64,000 nt of DNA, from NCBI GenBank assembly GCA_033239005.1, contig BSQZ01000035.1, forward strand, positions 4,678,501-4,742,500, read 5' to 3'. Positions 21,656-35,055 of the stretch are shown one piece after another. The stretch comes from Lamellibrachia satsuma. Taxonomy: Eukaryota > Annelida > Polychaeta > Sabellida > Siboglinidae. The position numbers and the translations under genes were made by a program. How positions within the stretch are numbered: position 1 is the stretch's first letter; every line of letters begins with the position of its first letter. The notes under the pieces were generated by a model. That model was given only the letters and a program-made list of their open reading frames with translations. It had not been told where the DNA came from and searched no databases.

Positions 21656-22790
21656 GTGGCGAAACGAGCGTTGAAGACTGACGTGCACATCGCCGACGAC
21701 GTCATGTCTCGACAGAACATAAAAACGGCCGCCAAAAAACGTGTCAGGGAGGTCGGGAAGGACCTGCTGTTGCTATTGCCGACTCCCGGCGTGCTACCGC
21801 CGATCGAATTCTTACTACCCGGAGCGGGAGACGATTATCTGGATCTCGACTTACCCGATCGTGAAAACGAATGTGACCACAGCTGCCGGATCCGATTTCG
21901 ACCCGGACGCCGAGGTGGGTCCGTTGGCTAACTGGTTGCATTCGCTGTTCAGTCAAGTCGACGTCTACCCGAAGGGCACGTTCGTGACCCCTTTGCTCAG
22001 CACGTACGCGTATTGTGCATACACAGAGACGCTGCTGAGTTACGGTATCGAGGCTAAGAAGTTGCAACTGTCGAGTCAACTGGTACAAGGACACGGGCGA
22101 TCGCATGGAAGCCATCGATATCTACGGGGCAGCAACGAATCAGAGGTTCTTGGCTCGACAAGGCACGTCTCGCAGAGTCACGCCAGCGAGATGATGGGAC
22201 GACTCCGTGTGGACCAGTTGCTGCAAAAAATTGTCCCGATCAATGGCGTCGATGCCAATATACGACTGGTGTGCAGCAAGGATGTGTTCGCGCTTATGGC
22301 CGATGGTGCAAACCCCGGTTACAAGATCCAGTTCGTTGACGCCACCTTGTTCGCGAAGAAAGCCGCCGTGCAGATGGCGCACATCATGGCACTCGAGAAG
22401 AGCACGGTCAAGTGTCCGATCGTCGCCTGCAAAGTCTATTCCATCCCGCGTGAAGCCCGGTCGCAGGGCCAAACCATTCCAGCCGAATTTCGCCAACAAC
22501 TGTTACGTGAGGAGCTACCTCAACCTGTTCGCTTCGACCGGTAAGGTGTGGCAGGACGAGCGGAACGACCTGACTCGTGTCGACTTCCGGTATGACTACA
22601 CCTTCTTCGGTTTCGATCTCACCCCCGACGCGTGCTTTGGTGTTTGCTTCCACCTGATACAAAAGGGCAACCTACGCATCAAGATCCATTTCGCTGCGGC
22701 GCTCGCAGAGACCATCAACGTCCTCACGTACGCCGAGTTCGAATCTGTGCTGGAAATCGACTAGAGTCGGAACGTCGTCTACGACTTCTA
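21656..22790 (+). pseudogene. Polinton A major capsid protein (double jelly-roll), broken
   Basis: A short basic piece RQNIKTAAKKRVREVGKDLL opens the region and may be a separate small ORF. The capsid follows: PIEFLLPGAGDDYLDLDL, then in the next frame VGPLANWLHSLFSQVDVYPK, TYAYCAYTETLLSYG, DANIRLVCSKDVFALMADG, and after another shift DYTFFGFDLTPD, NLRIKIHFAAAL and YAEFESVLEID. These are the hallmark segments of the Polinton capsid family. About four frame changes, and a TAG at 22762 nine codons before the natural end (RNVVYDF), inactivate it. Confidence 0.8.
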
Positions 22791-22791
22791 G

Positions 22792-23219
22792 ATGGACTCT
22801 AAACAGATCACCGCGCTCCTAGCGAGAGATCCGAGCTCCAAATCGATCTTTCGAGGTGTCGTACCCAAAACCGGACTGCCAACGACGATCGATGCTTTTC
22901 CGGTGGCTTACGACCGACGACAAACCGGGCGCTGTACTTGGACACTAACAGACGCGGCGAATACTTCTGTTCGTACGGCCTGTCGCTACTGCATGCAACG
23001 TTCCGCACCTTCATAAACAAACACTGTTCCGAATGGACTCACAATACCAAGATACTTCAGAGTCCTCTGTCGAATGTTTGCGGACAATACTGTGCAGCTT
23101 ATATACTGTTTCGTTGTAACGGCTATAAGACGAGAACTTTTGTCGCTATATTCGGCACCGATCTAGTCGTTATCGATTGTCGCGTGTTTGACTGGCTTCA
23201 ACAGATCAAAATAGGTTAA
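22792..23219 (+). pseudogene. Polinton A adenain-like cysteine protease, catalytic His lost
   Basis: MDSKQITALLARDPSSKSIF opens at 22792 and the C-terminal frame (22938-23219) carries RRGEYFCSYGLSL and SPLSNVCGQYCAAYILFR. The nucleophile Cys in VCGQYC is kept. The His-Trp pair that normally follows the P-G turn is missing: the frame passes from KPG straight to ALYLD. The acidic residue of the EYFDSYG motif is Cys. A frame change lies near 22910. The family matures capsid proteins; this copy cannot. Confidence 0.8.
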
Positions 23220-23333
23220 TAGTCGTTTGAATAGCCTATGATTTTTTATCGTATTATGTTAATAATGACTGGCTTCAAAAGATGCTTAATAGTCGTTTGA
23301 ATAGCCTTTGATGTATTGTATTATGTCAATAAA
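23190..23333 (+). repeat. ~75-bp tandem duplication across the protease end, with AATAAA
   Basis: GACTGGCTTCAA...TTAATAGTCGTTTGAATAGCC occurs at 23190 and again at 23267, so the stop codon and 3' flank are duplicated. The second copy ends in AATAAA (23328-23333), a probable polyadenylation signal. Confidence 0.75.
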
Positions 23334-23713
23334 AATACGTCTGTATCACATGCTGTTTGTTGATTTCATACGGATCGTGTTACATACAGACCCTTTATTT
23401 TTTCTTACGATCCCTTCTACTATGATGTCCTTATCCGTTGCTAAGCAACGGCTATTTGGCCCTTGCATCATGCCTTTTCAACAGTTCTACTATTTATAAA
23501 AACGACTGGATCGGATCGAATTACTGGGAACGTTTCCATATATCAGGGATAAAGTCGATACCTCATATAACTTAACACAGTAAAATCGTTTTGAGACGCT
23601 CATTGTGGTATTTACAGTCACGCCGTCGTTGAAGGGGGTGCAAAACCCTCACGTATACTACTTACATTCGTTGCAAGGAAACTGCGACTTCGATATGATT
23701 TCATATTATTAAA

Positions 23714-25279
23714 TGGTGGCAGCGGGAGCGAATTTACATCTAGTAGACAGTTGATGGAACCGATACCGGTATCTTGTCGCCAAGAGGACACACAACTAAC
23801 TAGAAACATCGACATTGAGGTCACGCCGATGAAATGAAATCGCAAACATGCATAGTAGCTTCGCTGAACCTGTGCACAGCTTAGGCTAAATTAGCGGTGC
23901 AACTGACTGTGTAAAACCGTATATAGTGAATATAGCCACATAAAGTCGGCTCTTGACAATTTCTGGTCATATAGCAAAATTAATGCTTTCACGCGAAATG
24001 CACGATGCGTAGTAATACAGGAAGCGATGAAAGAGAAAGAGCTCAATGACGTCATCTACAGGGATTGCCCATCTACAAAGAGGGTCCGGCGCGTGATGCA
24101 AAAATAAACAAAGAACAGCTGATCGCGTCAGCAAAAGCAATGTTGTAGATATAAAAGGATACTGACTATCAATAACAAACGCTGATTGTAACAAATGTCA
24201 AATAAAGACGGACAATCATAATACGCCGCACATAAACTGGTCGAGTCCAGATTTGCCGGGAACATTTAAACTGTTCAAACTGAAGTGCGATATCTACTTT
24301 ACTGTCAGGGACATAAAGCCAGAAAAGAGAGCTAGTCATAATTTATTCTCTTGCATGTTGATGATGAAGGGTTAAGAATTTTCAACTCATGGACATTACC
24401 TGATAGTGACAGAGAAGAACCAGATGTGTTATGGGCCAAGTTTGAAGAATACCTATGGAGCCCAATGTCAATTTCAGAGTACAAAGGTATTATCTACAAA
24501 GGCATCGCCAAACCGAAGGTGAATAAATCGACGGTTATATAACACGATGCCAATTGCAGGCGCTTTGGTGTAAATTCAACCAGGCATAGCTGGAAGAAAG
24601 GCTCATTGAGCAGTTGATAGTGGGCACAAAGCTGCATGAACTACAGAAAGAACATATAGCAAAATATAAGAATTTGACACTAGACCAAGCTTTGAACATC
24701 GGAAGGACACATGGAGCGTCGATCAATCACATGTTACAATTAAGAAGAATACAGACTGCGACTGATGTGCATTCCACCAGGACAGTGAATAAAAGTAATT
24801 GTCATTCCTGCAGTAGATCGCATACCGTGAAGGAAAGATGCCCAGCTCACGGCTCAACGTGCAGGAAGTGAGATGAAAAAACCCACTGGCAAGCAGTTTG
24901 TGAGAAACATGGTCGTGGTAACTGGAAACCAAATACCAGGTTGATAAGCAGGCGTGATGAAAGATCATGGCAACGACGCAACGATGGCTCGACATTCAGC
25001 CGCGAAGGCAATATAGATGTTCACTCGGTTGAACAAGCGAAAACAGAGCCACGTGATCAGATAACATGACAATTCGAACATTTAAACTTTGCAACGGTGT
25101 CAAAGTTGCCGAATGCAACAAGCGAAAAAGATACTCGAGATGAAGTGTTCGCAAAACTGGATATTAGATTGCCCAATAAGGGCAGAGGTCACACAGCAGA
25201 CATAAAGGCCAAGGTCGACCAAGGTGCACAAGGAAACATACTCCCGGAGAAGTTATCAGCGGAGTTAGGGCCACCCTAA
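23714..25279 (+). mobile_element. Ty3/Mag-like LTR retrotransposon fragment: Gag and protease
   Basis: Gag pieces read SSPDLPGTFKLFKLKCDIYF (24240 on), GLRIFNSWTLPDSDREEPDV and WAKFEEYLWSP, then HELQKEHIAKYKNLTLDQAL. A zinc knuckle CHSCSRSHTVKERCPAHG follows (CX2CX4HX4C spacing), then a retropepsin start VDQGAQGNILPEKL, in which the active-site D-T-G is D-Q-G. Several stops and frame changes are present, and coding ends at 25279 without RT or integrase. TGGTGGCAGCGGG at 23714 could be a primer-binding site after a 5' LTR, but no LTR pair was found. Confidence 0.7.
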
Positions 25280-27849
25280 TTTGCAAAGTTTGCTCGTTAG
25301 TGGGGCTTTGAGCACATAACATCTAGCACCGCCCAACCCGCAAAACAACGGTAACAATTGACAAACAAAATCATTCCGCCTGTCGAAATCATATAAAAAA
25401 TCCACATTTACACTGTCAACATGTTCTACTAGCAAACTTGCCAATGTGCCTGCTAAAATGCAGTTATGTCAGATGCTATGATTTTTTGATAATTACACAT
25501 ATTTAAAAGTACTGTGCTCTACATTCGTGTGTAACACACCAGGAAGTCTAACTGAGGCATGATCCCATTTGTCGTCGTGGCCGTGGCACTGGGGGCCGCC
25601 AGCGTGTTTTTTTTTTAGCAGGTAGGTTAAGCACCATTGGCGGATGTGAACCAATGCGGTGGTCGGATTTCAGCGCGTGATGCATACATTATTGAGAATC
25701 TTCACACGTGGTGTGGTACGGCAGCTTGCGCCAACATGTGCATGTGTTTATTAACAAGTTTTATGGAAAAGACGGCGGTTGTTTGGCATCAGATACGCGT
25801 TTCGCGCATGGTATGTATGGCATGCGTGCGTGCGTGCGTGCGTGATAATTAATTGTTTAAAATAAATAACCGTAGTGACAATTTTTCACATGCGCTTAGC
25901 TGGCAACAGGTCCACCACAATTGCCAACTTGCTTTTGGAGGCTGGATACGGGCTCTCGGTGATGGCCGAAGGACAAGGGAAATACATTTTTTATAGTGGA
26001 TCCAGTTTATTTAAATATGGTGCAACTAGACATTTACATGTAAGCTATAAACATATGCAATTATATCTTTGCAATTAAGTTGTAAAACTGATCAATGATA
26101 TCTGGGTCAGATGCCATATGAAGCTACTAGTACTTGTAAAAGTTAATTATATGTGGTAGTTATGTTGCCGGTTTTTATATGCATATAAGCTTATACTTTG
26201 GATTGTAAATACAACACAAACAAGGAAATAAACATTTAAATTACTACTTATTTTATTGCATTGCAGTCAATTTTATGTAGGGGTTGCTCAACAATTTTAT
26301 ATAGGGGTTGCTCAACAATGACATAATGCAAAGATAGGCCCATAACAACGCAACAACTTTATTAGTAATTATAGTACACATGGATAACATATTCAAACAA
26401 TCCACGTACAACACACCACTGATTACCTTATCACTACACCCATGTAGCATACACTGTTTTCGACCAAAATATGCACAGCGTGTCAAAAAATAAAAAATAC
26501 AACGTACCCCAGACACCCCTGTAATATGAATATTTTGCAGTCAACTTGTATTTACAATAAGAGGTAAAATAAATCCAATCCCGAAACGTACATACCTCGA
26601 AAAAGAGTAGAATCGATTATGGCCAAGATACTATCGATTTTTAATTTATCACAATTTACAGATCAATCAATCTGTCTTAAAAACATTATATCTAATAGGA
26701 AAATGTTTCACACACTATTACTAGTACACAGTAAATAAATATGTATTCAATGTTATTTTAGTTGTTGTAACCACACTTGCTATGACATTTACTAAGTGTT
26801 GGCCTAAGTTGGCTATTTGTTGTAATGACAAGCTATCAATCCCAACTGTATGACTGAAGCACACCAGGTTTCTTAAACACAAGTTCTCTTTTAATCATGA
26901 TTTCTACTCTAATGCAATGGAAGCCAAATGGCACAAATAGAATTCAAGTACCCGAAATCAAGCAAATCCAACAATTAGTACACATTTAAATTATCAGTAA
27001 TCTGCTACAAAATATTACTACAGAAAGCTGACACGGAGTCCATAAATAAAAGGGGGAAATTAGCTTAATTGTCATTGGCTATGGCTAATAAATAAAAAAT
27101 GGTCAGGGAGAATTGGCAATACACAGTATATGAAGGTATATGCTTTTAGCCCTATAGGCATAGGTTATACCATGTCACACAGAAAACTCAATAGCAATGT
27201 AAACAATGAAAAGGTTAAATTTCAGGCATGTAGTATTATAGGATATGTCATATATGTCACACAGACAATAACAACCCAGACAATTAAAACTGTATAATAA
27301 ACCTAGAAAAATGTGACCGCTTCTAGTTTGTCCAATGCCGTATGAGGGCATGGGGCTGTCCCACATACACAGTGAAACATATTACATAGTACTTCTCTTC
27401 GTACATCAGCACACCAAGTGAACCCTGTAACATGGTGCTCATAACCAGTCAGTAGGATACTCTGTCAAAATAAAATATGGGATCAACTTTGTACTTGCAC
27501 AATGGATCACTAAAGATTTTAATTTTATTTAACTTGATGTTATTTGTATGTCGTGCATTATTTCACTAATAAAATAAATAACTGTTAGTGGTTTAGAAAA
27601 TAGATCATTGTACAACTGTTTCTTCTTGTTTTGGTGAAGACGTCATAATATATTAATTATACCCAGTACTAAGGTGGTAGCTAACGAATTTGACACCAGA
27701 CCCAGACAGTAGGACTATTATTTTTTATATAACTGGAGGCCCTGAGTAATAACTACAATATAGTAATAAGTGGCTATGCATATGATAAATCGCACACATG
27801 TGAAGTTCTAAGGACTGCAAAGGTTGCTATAAATTATTAAAAGCAATAA

Positions 27850-27850
<1 letters not shown>
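25280..27850. other. AT-rich sequence without a supported gene
   Basis: Contains a (GTGC)n stretch near 25822-25842 and a 24-bp direct duplication (TTTTATRTAGGGGTTGCTCA, 26270-26315). The open frames are short and unlike any family I know. Confidence 0.5.
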
Positions 27851-29300
<1,450 letters not shown>

Positions 29301-29301
29301 G

Positions 29302-29356
<55 letters not shown>

Positions 29357-29358
29357 TA
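29302..29358. repeat. (TA)n tail of the LINE
   Basis: TA array immediately after the LINE coding end; it may mark the 3' terminal microsatellite of the element. Confidence 0.9.
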
Positions 29359-29413
29359 CATAATTAACTTAAATCCCTATGTATACGTCACCTTGTAGTT
29401 ACTAGCTAATTAT

Positions 29414-29535
29414 ATCTTGGCAAATTAAATGTTGTCTTTAAGATAATTTTATTGTAATGTCTATTGATGCATTTTTTTTATCTTGGCAGATTAAATGTTG
29501 TCTTTAAGATAATTTTATTGTAATGTCTATTCATG
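29414..29535. repeat. ~63-bp direct tandem duplication
   Basis: TATCTTGGCARATTAAATGT through GTCTATTSATGCA occurs twice in a row (29414-29472 and 29479-29535) just beyond the LINE. Confidence 0.85.
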
Positions 29536-29916
29536 CACGGTAGAGGTGCTCTCGACGGAGACGAGGATAGCGATAGTGGATACAGCGGTGGTGACGACGG
29601 TGAAGGTGACGCCATGCACAGTGGGGGTGGTCCCGATGGAGACGATGATAGCGATGGTGGCGACAGCGGTGGCAACGACGGTGAATGTGTCGTCATCGGT
29701 GATATCATGCACAGTGGAGGTGGTCCCGACGGAGACGAGGATAGCAGCGGCGACGGTAGGGACAGTGACGACGGTGTTGGTGGTGTCGTCGTTGTTGGTG
29801 GTGGTGGTGGTGACGCCGTTGGTGGCTGTGGTTGTGGCTGTGGTAGTGACGTCATAGACAACCGTCTTTTTTATTTAATACCAGCCGTAAGTCATTTGCT
29901 GCCGGAATACATGTGA
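29533..29916 (+). CDS. Gly/Asp-rich repeat ORF, doubtful
   Basis: 127 codons contain three imperfect ~30-residue units of MHSGGGPDGDEDSDGGDSG type followed by a Val/Gly run. The opposite strand is also open and would give a Pro/Ser-rich peptide. Both are expected from a GGTGGTGACGACGG-type minisatellite with a unit length divisible by three. Protein coding is therefore unproven. Confidence 0.25.
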   Translation: MHGRGALDGDEDSDSGYSGGDDGEGDAMHSGGGPDGDDDSDGGDSGGNDGECVVIGDIMHSGGGPDGDEDSSGDGRDSDDGVGGVVVVGGGGGDAVGGCGCGCGSDVIDNRLFYLIPAVSHLLPEYM

Positions 29917-30131
29917 TGCTGCGTACACTTCTCTTACGAGATGATAACGTCACCTTTACCGCCGCTGTCCTCCTCTCCTCCTCCTCCTCATACGTTTTCC
30001 GAATGAGTCGGAGAGCAGTACCAATCTATAAAAGAGAAAGACAACACTTTTTAAGACTGTCACTGGTCATAATCATTCACCGATATAGTAGTCCACCGTA
30101 ACAGGTGTTGGATTAAATTAGATGAAGGTGT

Positions 30132-30560
30132 TTACACCTCATCTTTCGATAGATTCAATATGTGACACACCTCATTGCACACATAAAGAACACATGCTTC
30201 TTTTAGCGTTGTGTCGAAAGACTGCTGATTCAAGAGGGCTTCAGTACGATCTTGAATTATATCTACAAAGTCCACCGTTGCATGCATGTCGTCGCTACTC
30301 ATGCTATGAACCGTCTGCATAGCATCATCATCGTCGTCACCATCATCGTCTGAAGAAAAAATTATGCAGGAGAGATACTGCCCGCTGCTGATGTGAATAG
30401 AATTCCGTCACTGTTTCTATCTAGCCATTTCTACCTGCGTGGCACAGTTGATTATTGTTAACGAGCGTTTAAATACATAAGTTCCGTTACTTACTTCTGA
30501 CTGTAGACGTGATAAATCCATCTGCAGTGTCTGCGTCTCTACGAAGTGTTGCGCTGCCAT
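30132..30560 (-). CDS. Small two-exon acidic gene, hypothetical (parallel of 18492-19716)
   Basis: Exon 1 starts at ATG 30560 (MAAQHFVETQTLQMDLSRLQ) and meets GTAAGT at 30494-30489. Exon 2 starts after TTTCTTCAG at 30349 and reads DDGDDDDDAMQTVHSM, VDFVDIIQDRTEALLNQQ and ends CHILNLSKDEV at 30132. Phase matches only if the second GT four bases further (30490) is the donor. Layout (TATA box, short helical exon 1, acidic exon 2) parallels the gene at 18.5 kb, but sequence similarity is weak. Function unknown. Confidence 0.4.
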
Positions 30561-30643
30561 GCAACTGCTGCTGCTGTTGCTGGTGAAAGGCCGTAGACGA
30601 ATATGTGAACAGTTGAAATATACCGCTGTAATGCACCAACTCT

Positions 30644-30652
30644 CCTTATATA
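30644..30652 (-). promoter_or_regulatory. TATA box of the 30.5-kb gene
   Basis: TATATAAGG on the minus strand lies 84 bp before ATG 30560. Confidence 0.45.
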
Positions 30653-30659
30653 CGTCTCG

Positions 30660-31609
<950 letters not shown>

Positions 31610-31995
31610 GTGACGTTGTTTGTACGAATGATCGCTAATACACATACTCCTATACAGCGCACACTTTTACAATGCATCTATATAACACATAGTTTAACTT
31701 TTAACACTTTTATATAACTTTAAAAGACATACCGTTATACGACTGTGTAACGTTTGGCTATAGATAGATCTAGTTTGAAAAAATACACCGTCGCTTGTCG
31801 GCCTGAGGTCGTAGGGTCACTGATAAGGACTGCATGCATTCTGCTTCTGCACGCCGACTAGGCAACTGCTAGCAGTCTAGCGACAAAAACATCAGTCACC
31901 CGACTACTGATCTGGTTCAAAGTACGCCTCTCATTGCTTGGGAACTCCTGTTCTCTCGTTTACCATACTCTATTAATATACATATGTTGTGTATG

Positions 31996-32099
<104 letters not shown>

Positions 32100-32192
32100 C
32101 ACACTGTACCGTTAACAAAAGATCGACTTCCATGTGTCTCACTCCGGTTTTCATTTAATTTCAGCTTTCATCGTCAGCGATGGATAAATGTT

Positions 32193-32506
32193 ATGACAGA
32201 ACTACTATGCACCACGCCATGCGTGGACGACGACGACGATGATGGCTACGACAGCCCCCTGCCGACAGAGGATTGGAACGAACAATGTAAACAGGGTGGG
32301 GCCTGAATCGATCATAGACGGATGTGGTTGAAGGTGATGACCGAACTCTTACAGCTCAACAACAAAGCCCGTCGACCACGCACGTTGTTGGACAGACGCG
32401 GTCGGTCACTGCCGTCACTGGACCTCAGTTCCCGCGGGCGATGTCGACAGTGTCTGAATAATTATATATTGTACTATAATGCCGTCTATGAATGAATCAG
32501 ACACGG
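32193..32506 (+). pseudogene. Short acidic-then-basic ORF with one in-frame stop
   Basis: ATG 32193 opens MTELLCTTPCVDDDDDDGYD and reaches a TGA at 32304. The same frame goes on with IDHRRMWLKVMTELLQLNNK, KARRPRTLLDRRGRSLP and RGRCRQCLNN to a stop near 32506. AATAAA follows at 32561. A single stop between two parts with consistent charge pattern suggests a recently broken small gene. It lies near Polinton B, but I recognise no family. Confidence 0.4.
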
Positions 32507-32560
32507 TCGGGGTCACTGCTGATGACATTTTATATTTTTATTATCATATACACCTACGCT

Positions 32561-32566
32561 AATAAA
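32561..32566 (+). terminator. Polyadenylation signal AATAAA
   Basis: Lies about 55 bp after the stop of the 32193-32506 ORF. Confidence 0.4.
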
Positions 32567-32894
32567 AGAAAGACGACCACATTTCACCCTGCTACCAGAT
32601 CTTAACCGAGCGGACGAATGTTCATTCATGCAACGTACAAAATGTAGGCACACATGTAGTCTATACAATACATATCACATTATATTGAACACTTTTCGCT
32701 TTATGACTTATGTCCAACGCCTATACACTGACTTTATAGCCCTGGTCCCACGTCAATACCACACTTGCAACATTGTTGCTAATTCCGCCTGCGCTTACAA
32801 CTTTTTTTCACTGATAACGTCGGCATTTATTTTTACTCATTAGCATCCTTTGATCTCGAAATACGGCTTACAATTGGATAGACGACATCCGACA

Positions 32895-33080
32895 AAGGGT
32901 TGGGGTTAGAATTAACTCCAGTCGTTAAGGAGACAGGTTAGAGGTAGGGTTAGCTCACCACTTGGGGTCGGGTGGAGGTCATTTCGTTAAGGTCAGGGTC
33001 AGGATTCACCGCAGACGTCGACACGTTGGGGTTAGAGTTAGGGTTAGCTCCATTCGACAGTGTTACGGATAGGGTTATGG
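32895..33080. repeat. Degenerate GGGTTAG-type repeats
   Basis: Words such as GGGGTTAGA, TAGGGTTAG, GAGTTAGGGTTAG and GATAGGGTTA recur about nine times, spaced by other sequence. They resemble degraded telomere-type (TTAGGG) repeats. Confidence 0.6.
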
Positions 33081-33084
33081 TTCA

Positions 33085-33099
33085 CCGCCAGGGGGCGCT
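33085..33099 (+). promoter_or_regulatory. CTCF-like motif CCGCCAGGGGGCGCT
   Basis: The closest match in the window to the vertebrate CTCF core (CCANNAGGGGGCGC). It follows the GGGTTAG-rich block and lies about 300 bp from the end of the Polinton B integrase. Confidence 0.35.
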
Positions 33100-33417
33100 C
33101 AGATGTCCCTCCCAACACTAGCTCTCTCTTTTGCTCGGTCATTTCCTTCCCTATACTACTATCCTTCTCCCGGCTCAGAATACATCTTGACAATTTATCT
33201 CTGGTGAGTCACTTTTATGACATTTATATAGTGAGACTTTATTTATAAATTATTAGAAGTTGCGAAAAATGTTATGTTGAATATTGTTGAATGTTTACAA
33301 TTCAGTTAAGGGCGTGGCGGTAATAGGTGTGCTGGACGTGGCAATACTGGGTATTGGTACATTACATTCATGTATAGACGGGATAAATCTAATTGTTACT
33401 GATGTAGGAATCACTGT

Positions 33418-33830
33418 CTAAACGGAACGGTTCAGGAATTCGAATGCTTTGTCTGTTTTCAAAGTCGTAGGCGTGACGTCGGTCGTCAATCCTTTAAACG
33501 CCGTCACCAGGGACGACATCGATTTGTTCTTCAGTGGAACGCACCAGGCCCATTTCGTAAAAAAGTTAACGTCCGCCAGCAGAAACGTCGTTCCGTGATT
33601 GTCTTTTTTTAGATTCGGCACGTCGACGAGATCGGCCTGCCACTGCTGGTGTTGTCCTCCCACTACGACGCATCGTCTGTTGAATCTGTTTCTCATCGGA
33701 TTGTGAAGGATGTACGCGTTCTGTTCCAAAACCATTGCTTGACAGCTCTGATCGGAGCGCCCGAGAAACGTCGTAACGCGTTGACCCCACTGTAATTCCC
33801 GACGCTTTTCGGATCAAAGTAGACATGTCT
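33418..33830 (-). pseudogene. Polinton B integrase core, partial
   Basis: The minus strand reads QHQQWQADLVDVPNLKKDN, FLLADVNFFTKWAWCVPLKN and LTTDVTPTTLKTDKAFEF, with the first catalytic Asp in QADL and a probable second in KTDKAFEF. It ends at 33418 before the Glu. Upstream (33740-33826) the frame is lost after DPKSVGITV-like sequence. The spacing is that of the c-integrase in Polintons, which joins element ends to host DNA. Confidence 0.75.
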
Positions 33831-34218
33831 TATAAACTACCTTTGTATGACTCGCTCCCTTCCGTCGTGACGTTGAGTCCTCCCGCGCACCAAACTGAGA
33901 AATTGTCTAGTGACGAGATACTGTCTAGCGACGAGCGCGGTAATATACAATACGACGCACACCAGTACTCCCACGACGATCGACCGATATCTTAACAGGA
34001 TGTACGATTGTTTAATAGGATTCTCACCAGCCGAAGTCAGCTTTCAGGTACAGTGCAGCACACGTCACTGCCACGACGATGGAGCGATATGTTACTACTA
34101 GCGCGGTCATTGTAAACAGTAGCGTCGCGGAAGGCGTGTCAGCTTTTGTAGGACTCCCAACCATTGGATGATACGACCGACGACGACGAGTTTTCGGAGA
34201 ACTTTTCAACTGCTCCAC
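33830..34218. other. Gap between integrase and FAQQL ORF of Polinton B
   Basis: No recognised gene. A repeated CCACGACGATSGASCGATAT phrase occurs at about 33973 and 34074. The capsid and protease expected here from remnant A are absent. Confidence 0.4.
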
Positions 34219-34790
34219 TTACCAATGAACGTGTTGGGTCCAACGCGGTAACGGGCGGCCTGTGGGAGTTTTCGACTGTTCCATGTAGGGCCCCGCCTGT
34301 CGTATGTAGCCTCTACGATCGACGTTACCTACCATCTCCATCGGTAGGTTGATGCGTTTGAGCTGCTGCGCGAACGTTTGCCAACCGACCGGATCGCTCT
34401 TTCTCCGTTTTCTCAAAACGTCCTTCACGAAATCCACGATTTTACTACCGATACCGGCACATCGTTGTTCACCTCGCTCGGTCAATGCGGGGTCGCTTTT
34501 GAGACGGTGCATCAAACGCTTGGTCTTGACCTTCGCCATTTTTGGAATGCTTTATGCGATGTCCACATCTACCCCACTCAGCTCAGTAGACTCAGCTGTC
34601 GGCTCGTTGCCCTTCACCTCGACTACTCGCGTCGGCCATGTTGTTGTACTGCTGCAAGACCTGATTGTACAATTTCACTTTTCACCGTCGTCTAGGTCAG
34701 TTCGATCGAGAATCGAGGGCATCTCGGCGTCGAATGCGAGCAGGACCTTACCGAACTTGTCCGTCGGAGCTAGCAAGGCCAATAAGAAAT
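34219..34790 (-). pseudogene. Polinton B TDLDDGE/FAQQL ORF
   Basis: The early frame has FDAEMPSILDRTDLDDGE (about 34740-34690), and after a shift MAKVKTKRLMHRLKSDPAL, VKDVLRKRRKSDPVGWQTF and AQQLKRINLPMEMVGN with NVDRRGYIRQ. It is the counterpart of 21084-21645. Just upstream the GGF hydrophobic ORF of remnant A is missing and LALLAPTDKFGKVL is fused on, so a small deletion joined two genes. Confidence 0.6.
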
Positions 34791-34838
34791 CATCAGTTTG
34801 TGGGATCCTTCTCTTCTTCTCGATGGCCAACTTCTTCT

Positions 34839-35054
34839 TCAACAGCAAGTGCAGGTTCTCCTGTATTTTTTCAAAGTCATCTTCTGTTTCCGGATCAACG
34901 GGACGTTCCCTTTTAAAATGTTATACGCGCACTCGCACATACTACAAATCAGATCGGCGTCGGCTTTGGCGAGGATGACGTTTCTCAGTTTTACGTCCTT
35001 GTGTCTATTCAGCATCTGCATACACAAGAGTTGTCTTTTCACGAGTTGAGACAT
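34839..35054 (-). CDS. Polinton B CAYNILKG ORF, apparently intact
   Basis: 71 codons from MSQLVKRQLLCMQMLN through RNVILAKADADLICSM and ECAYNILKGNVPLIRKQKMT to a Cys-rich end. It starts almost at the end of the ATPase frame, as in a compact viral gene block. Lys-rich and helical in appearance. Constant in this element family; role unknown. Confidence 0.55.
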   Translation of the reverse strand: MSQLVKRQLLCMQMLNRHKDVKLRNVILAKADADLICSMCECAYNILKGNVPLIRKQKMTLKKYRRTCTCC

Positions 35055-35055
35055 C

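Larger units (their letters stand above)
20135..23333 (+). mobile_element. Maverick/Polinton remnant A (virion gene block)
   Basis: Plus-strand order: packaging ATPase, CAYNILKG ORF, GGF hydrophobic ORF, TDLDDGE ORF, short basic ORF, major capsid protein, cysteine protease. This is the recognised Polinton/adintovirus-type gene set. No polymerase or integrase is visible in this copy. Frameshifts and stops run throughout. Terminal repeats were not located. Remnant B at 33418-35990 carries the same ATPase-to-TDLDDGE block on the other strand. Confidence 0.85.

Noticed and set aside
21744..22662. Long minus-strand frames opposite the Polinton A capsid
   Set aside because: They mirror the GC-rich plus-strand capsid codons; plus-strand segments carry the conserved capsid motifs.
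26270..26315. Short tandem duplication as start of a satellite
   Set aside because: Only two 24-bp copies, with no further units on either side.
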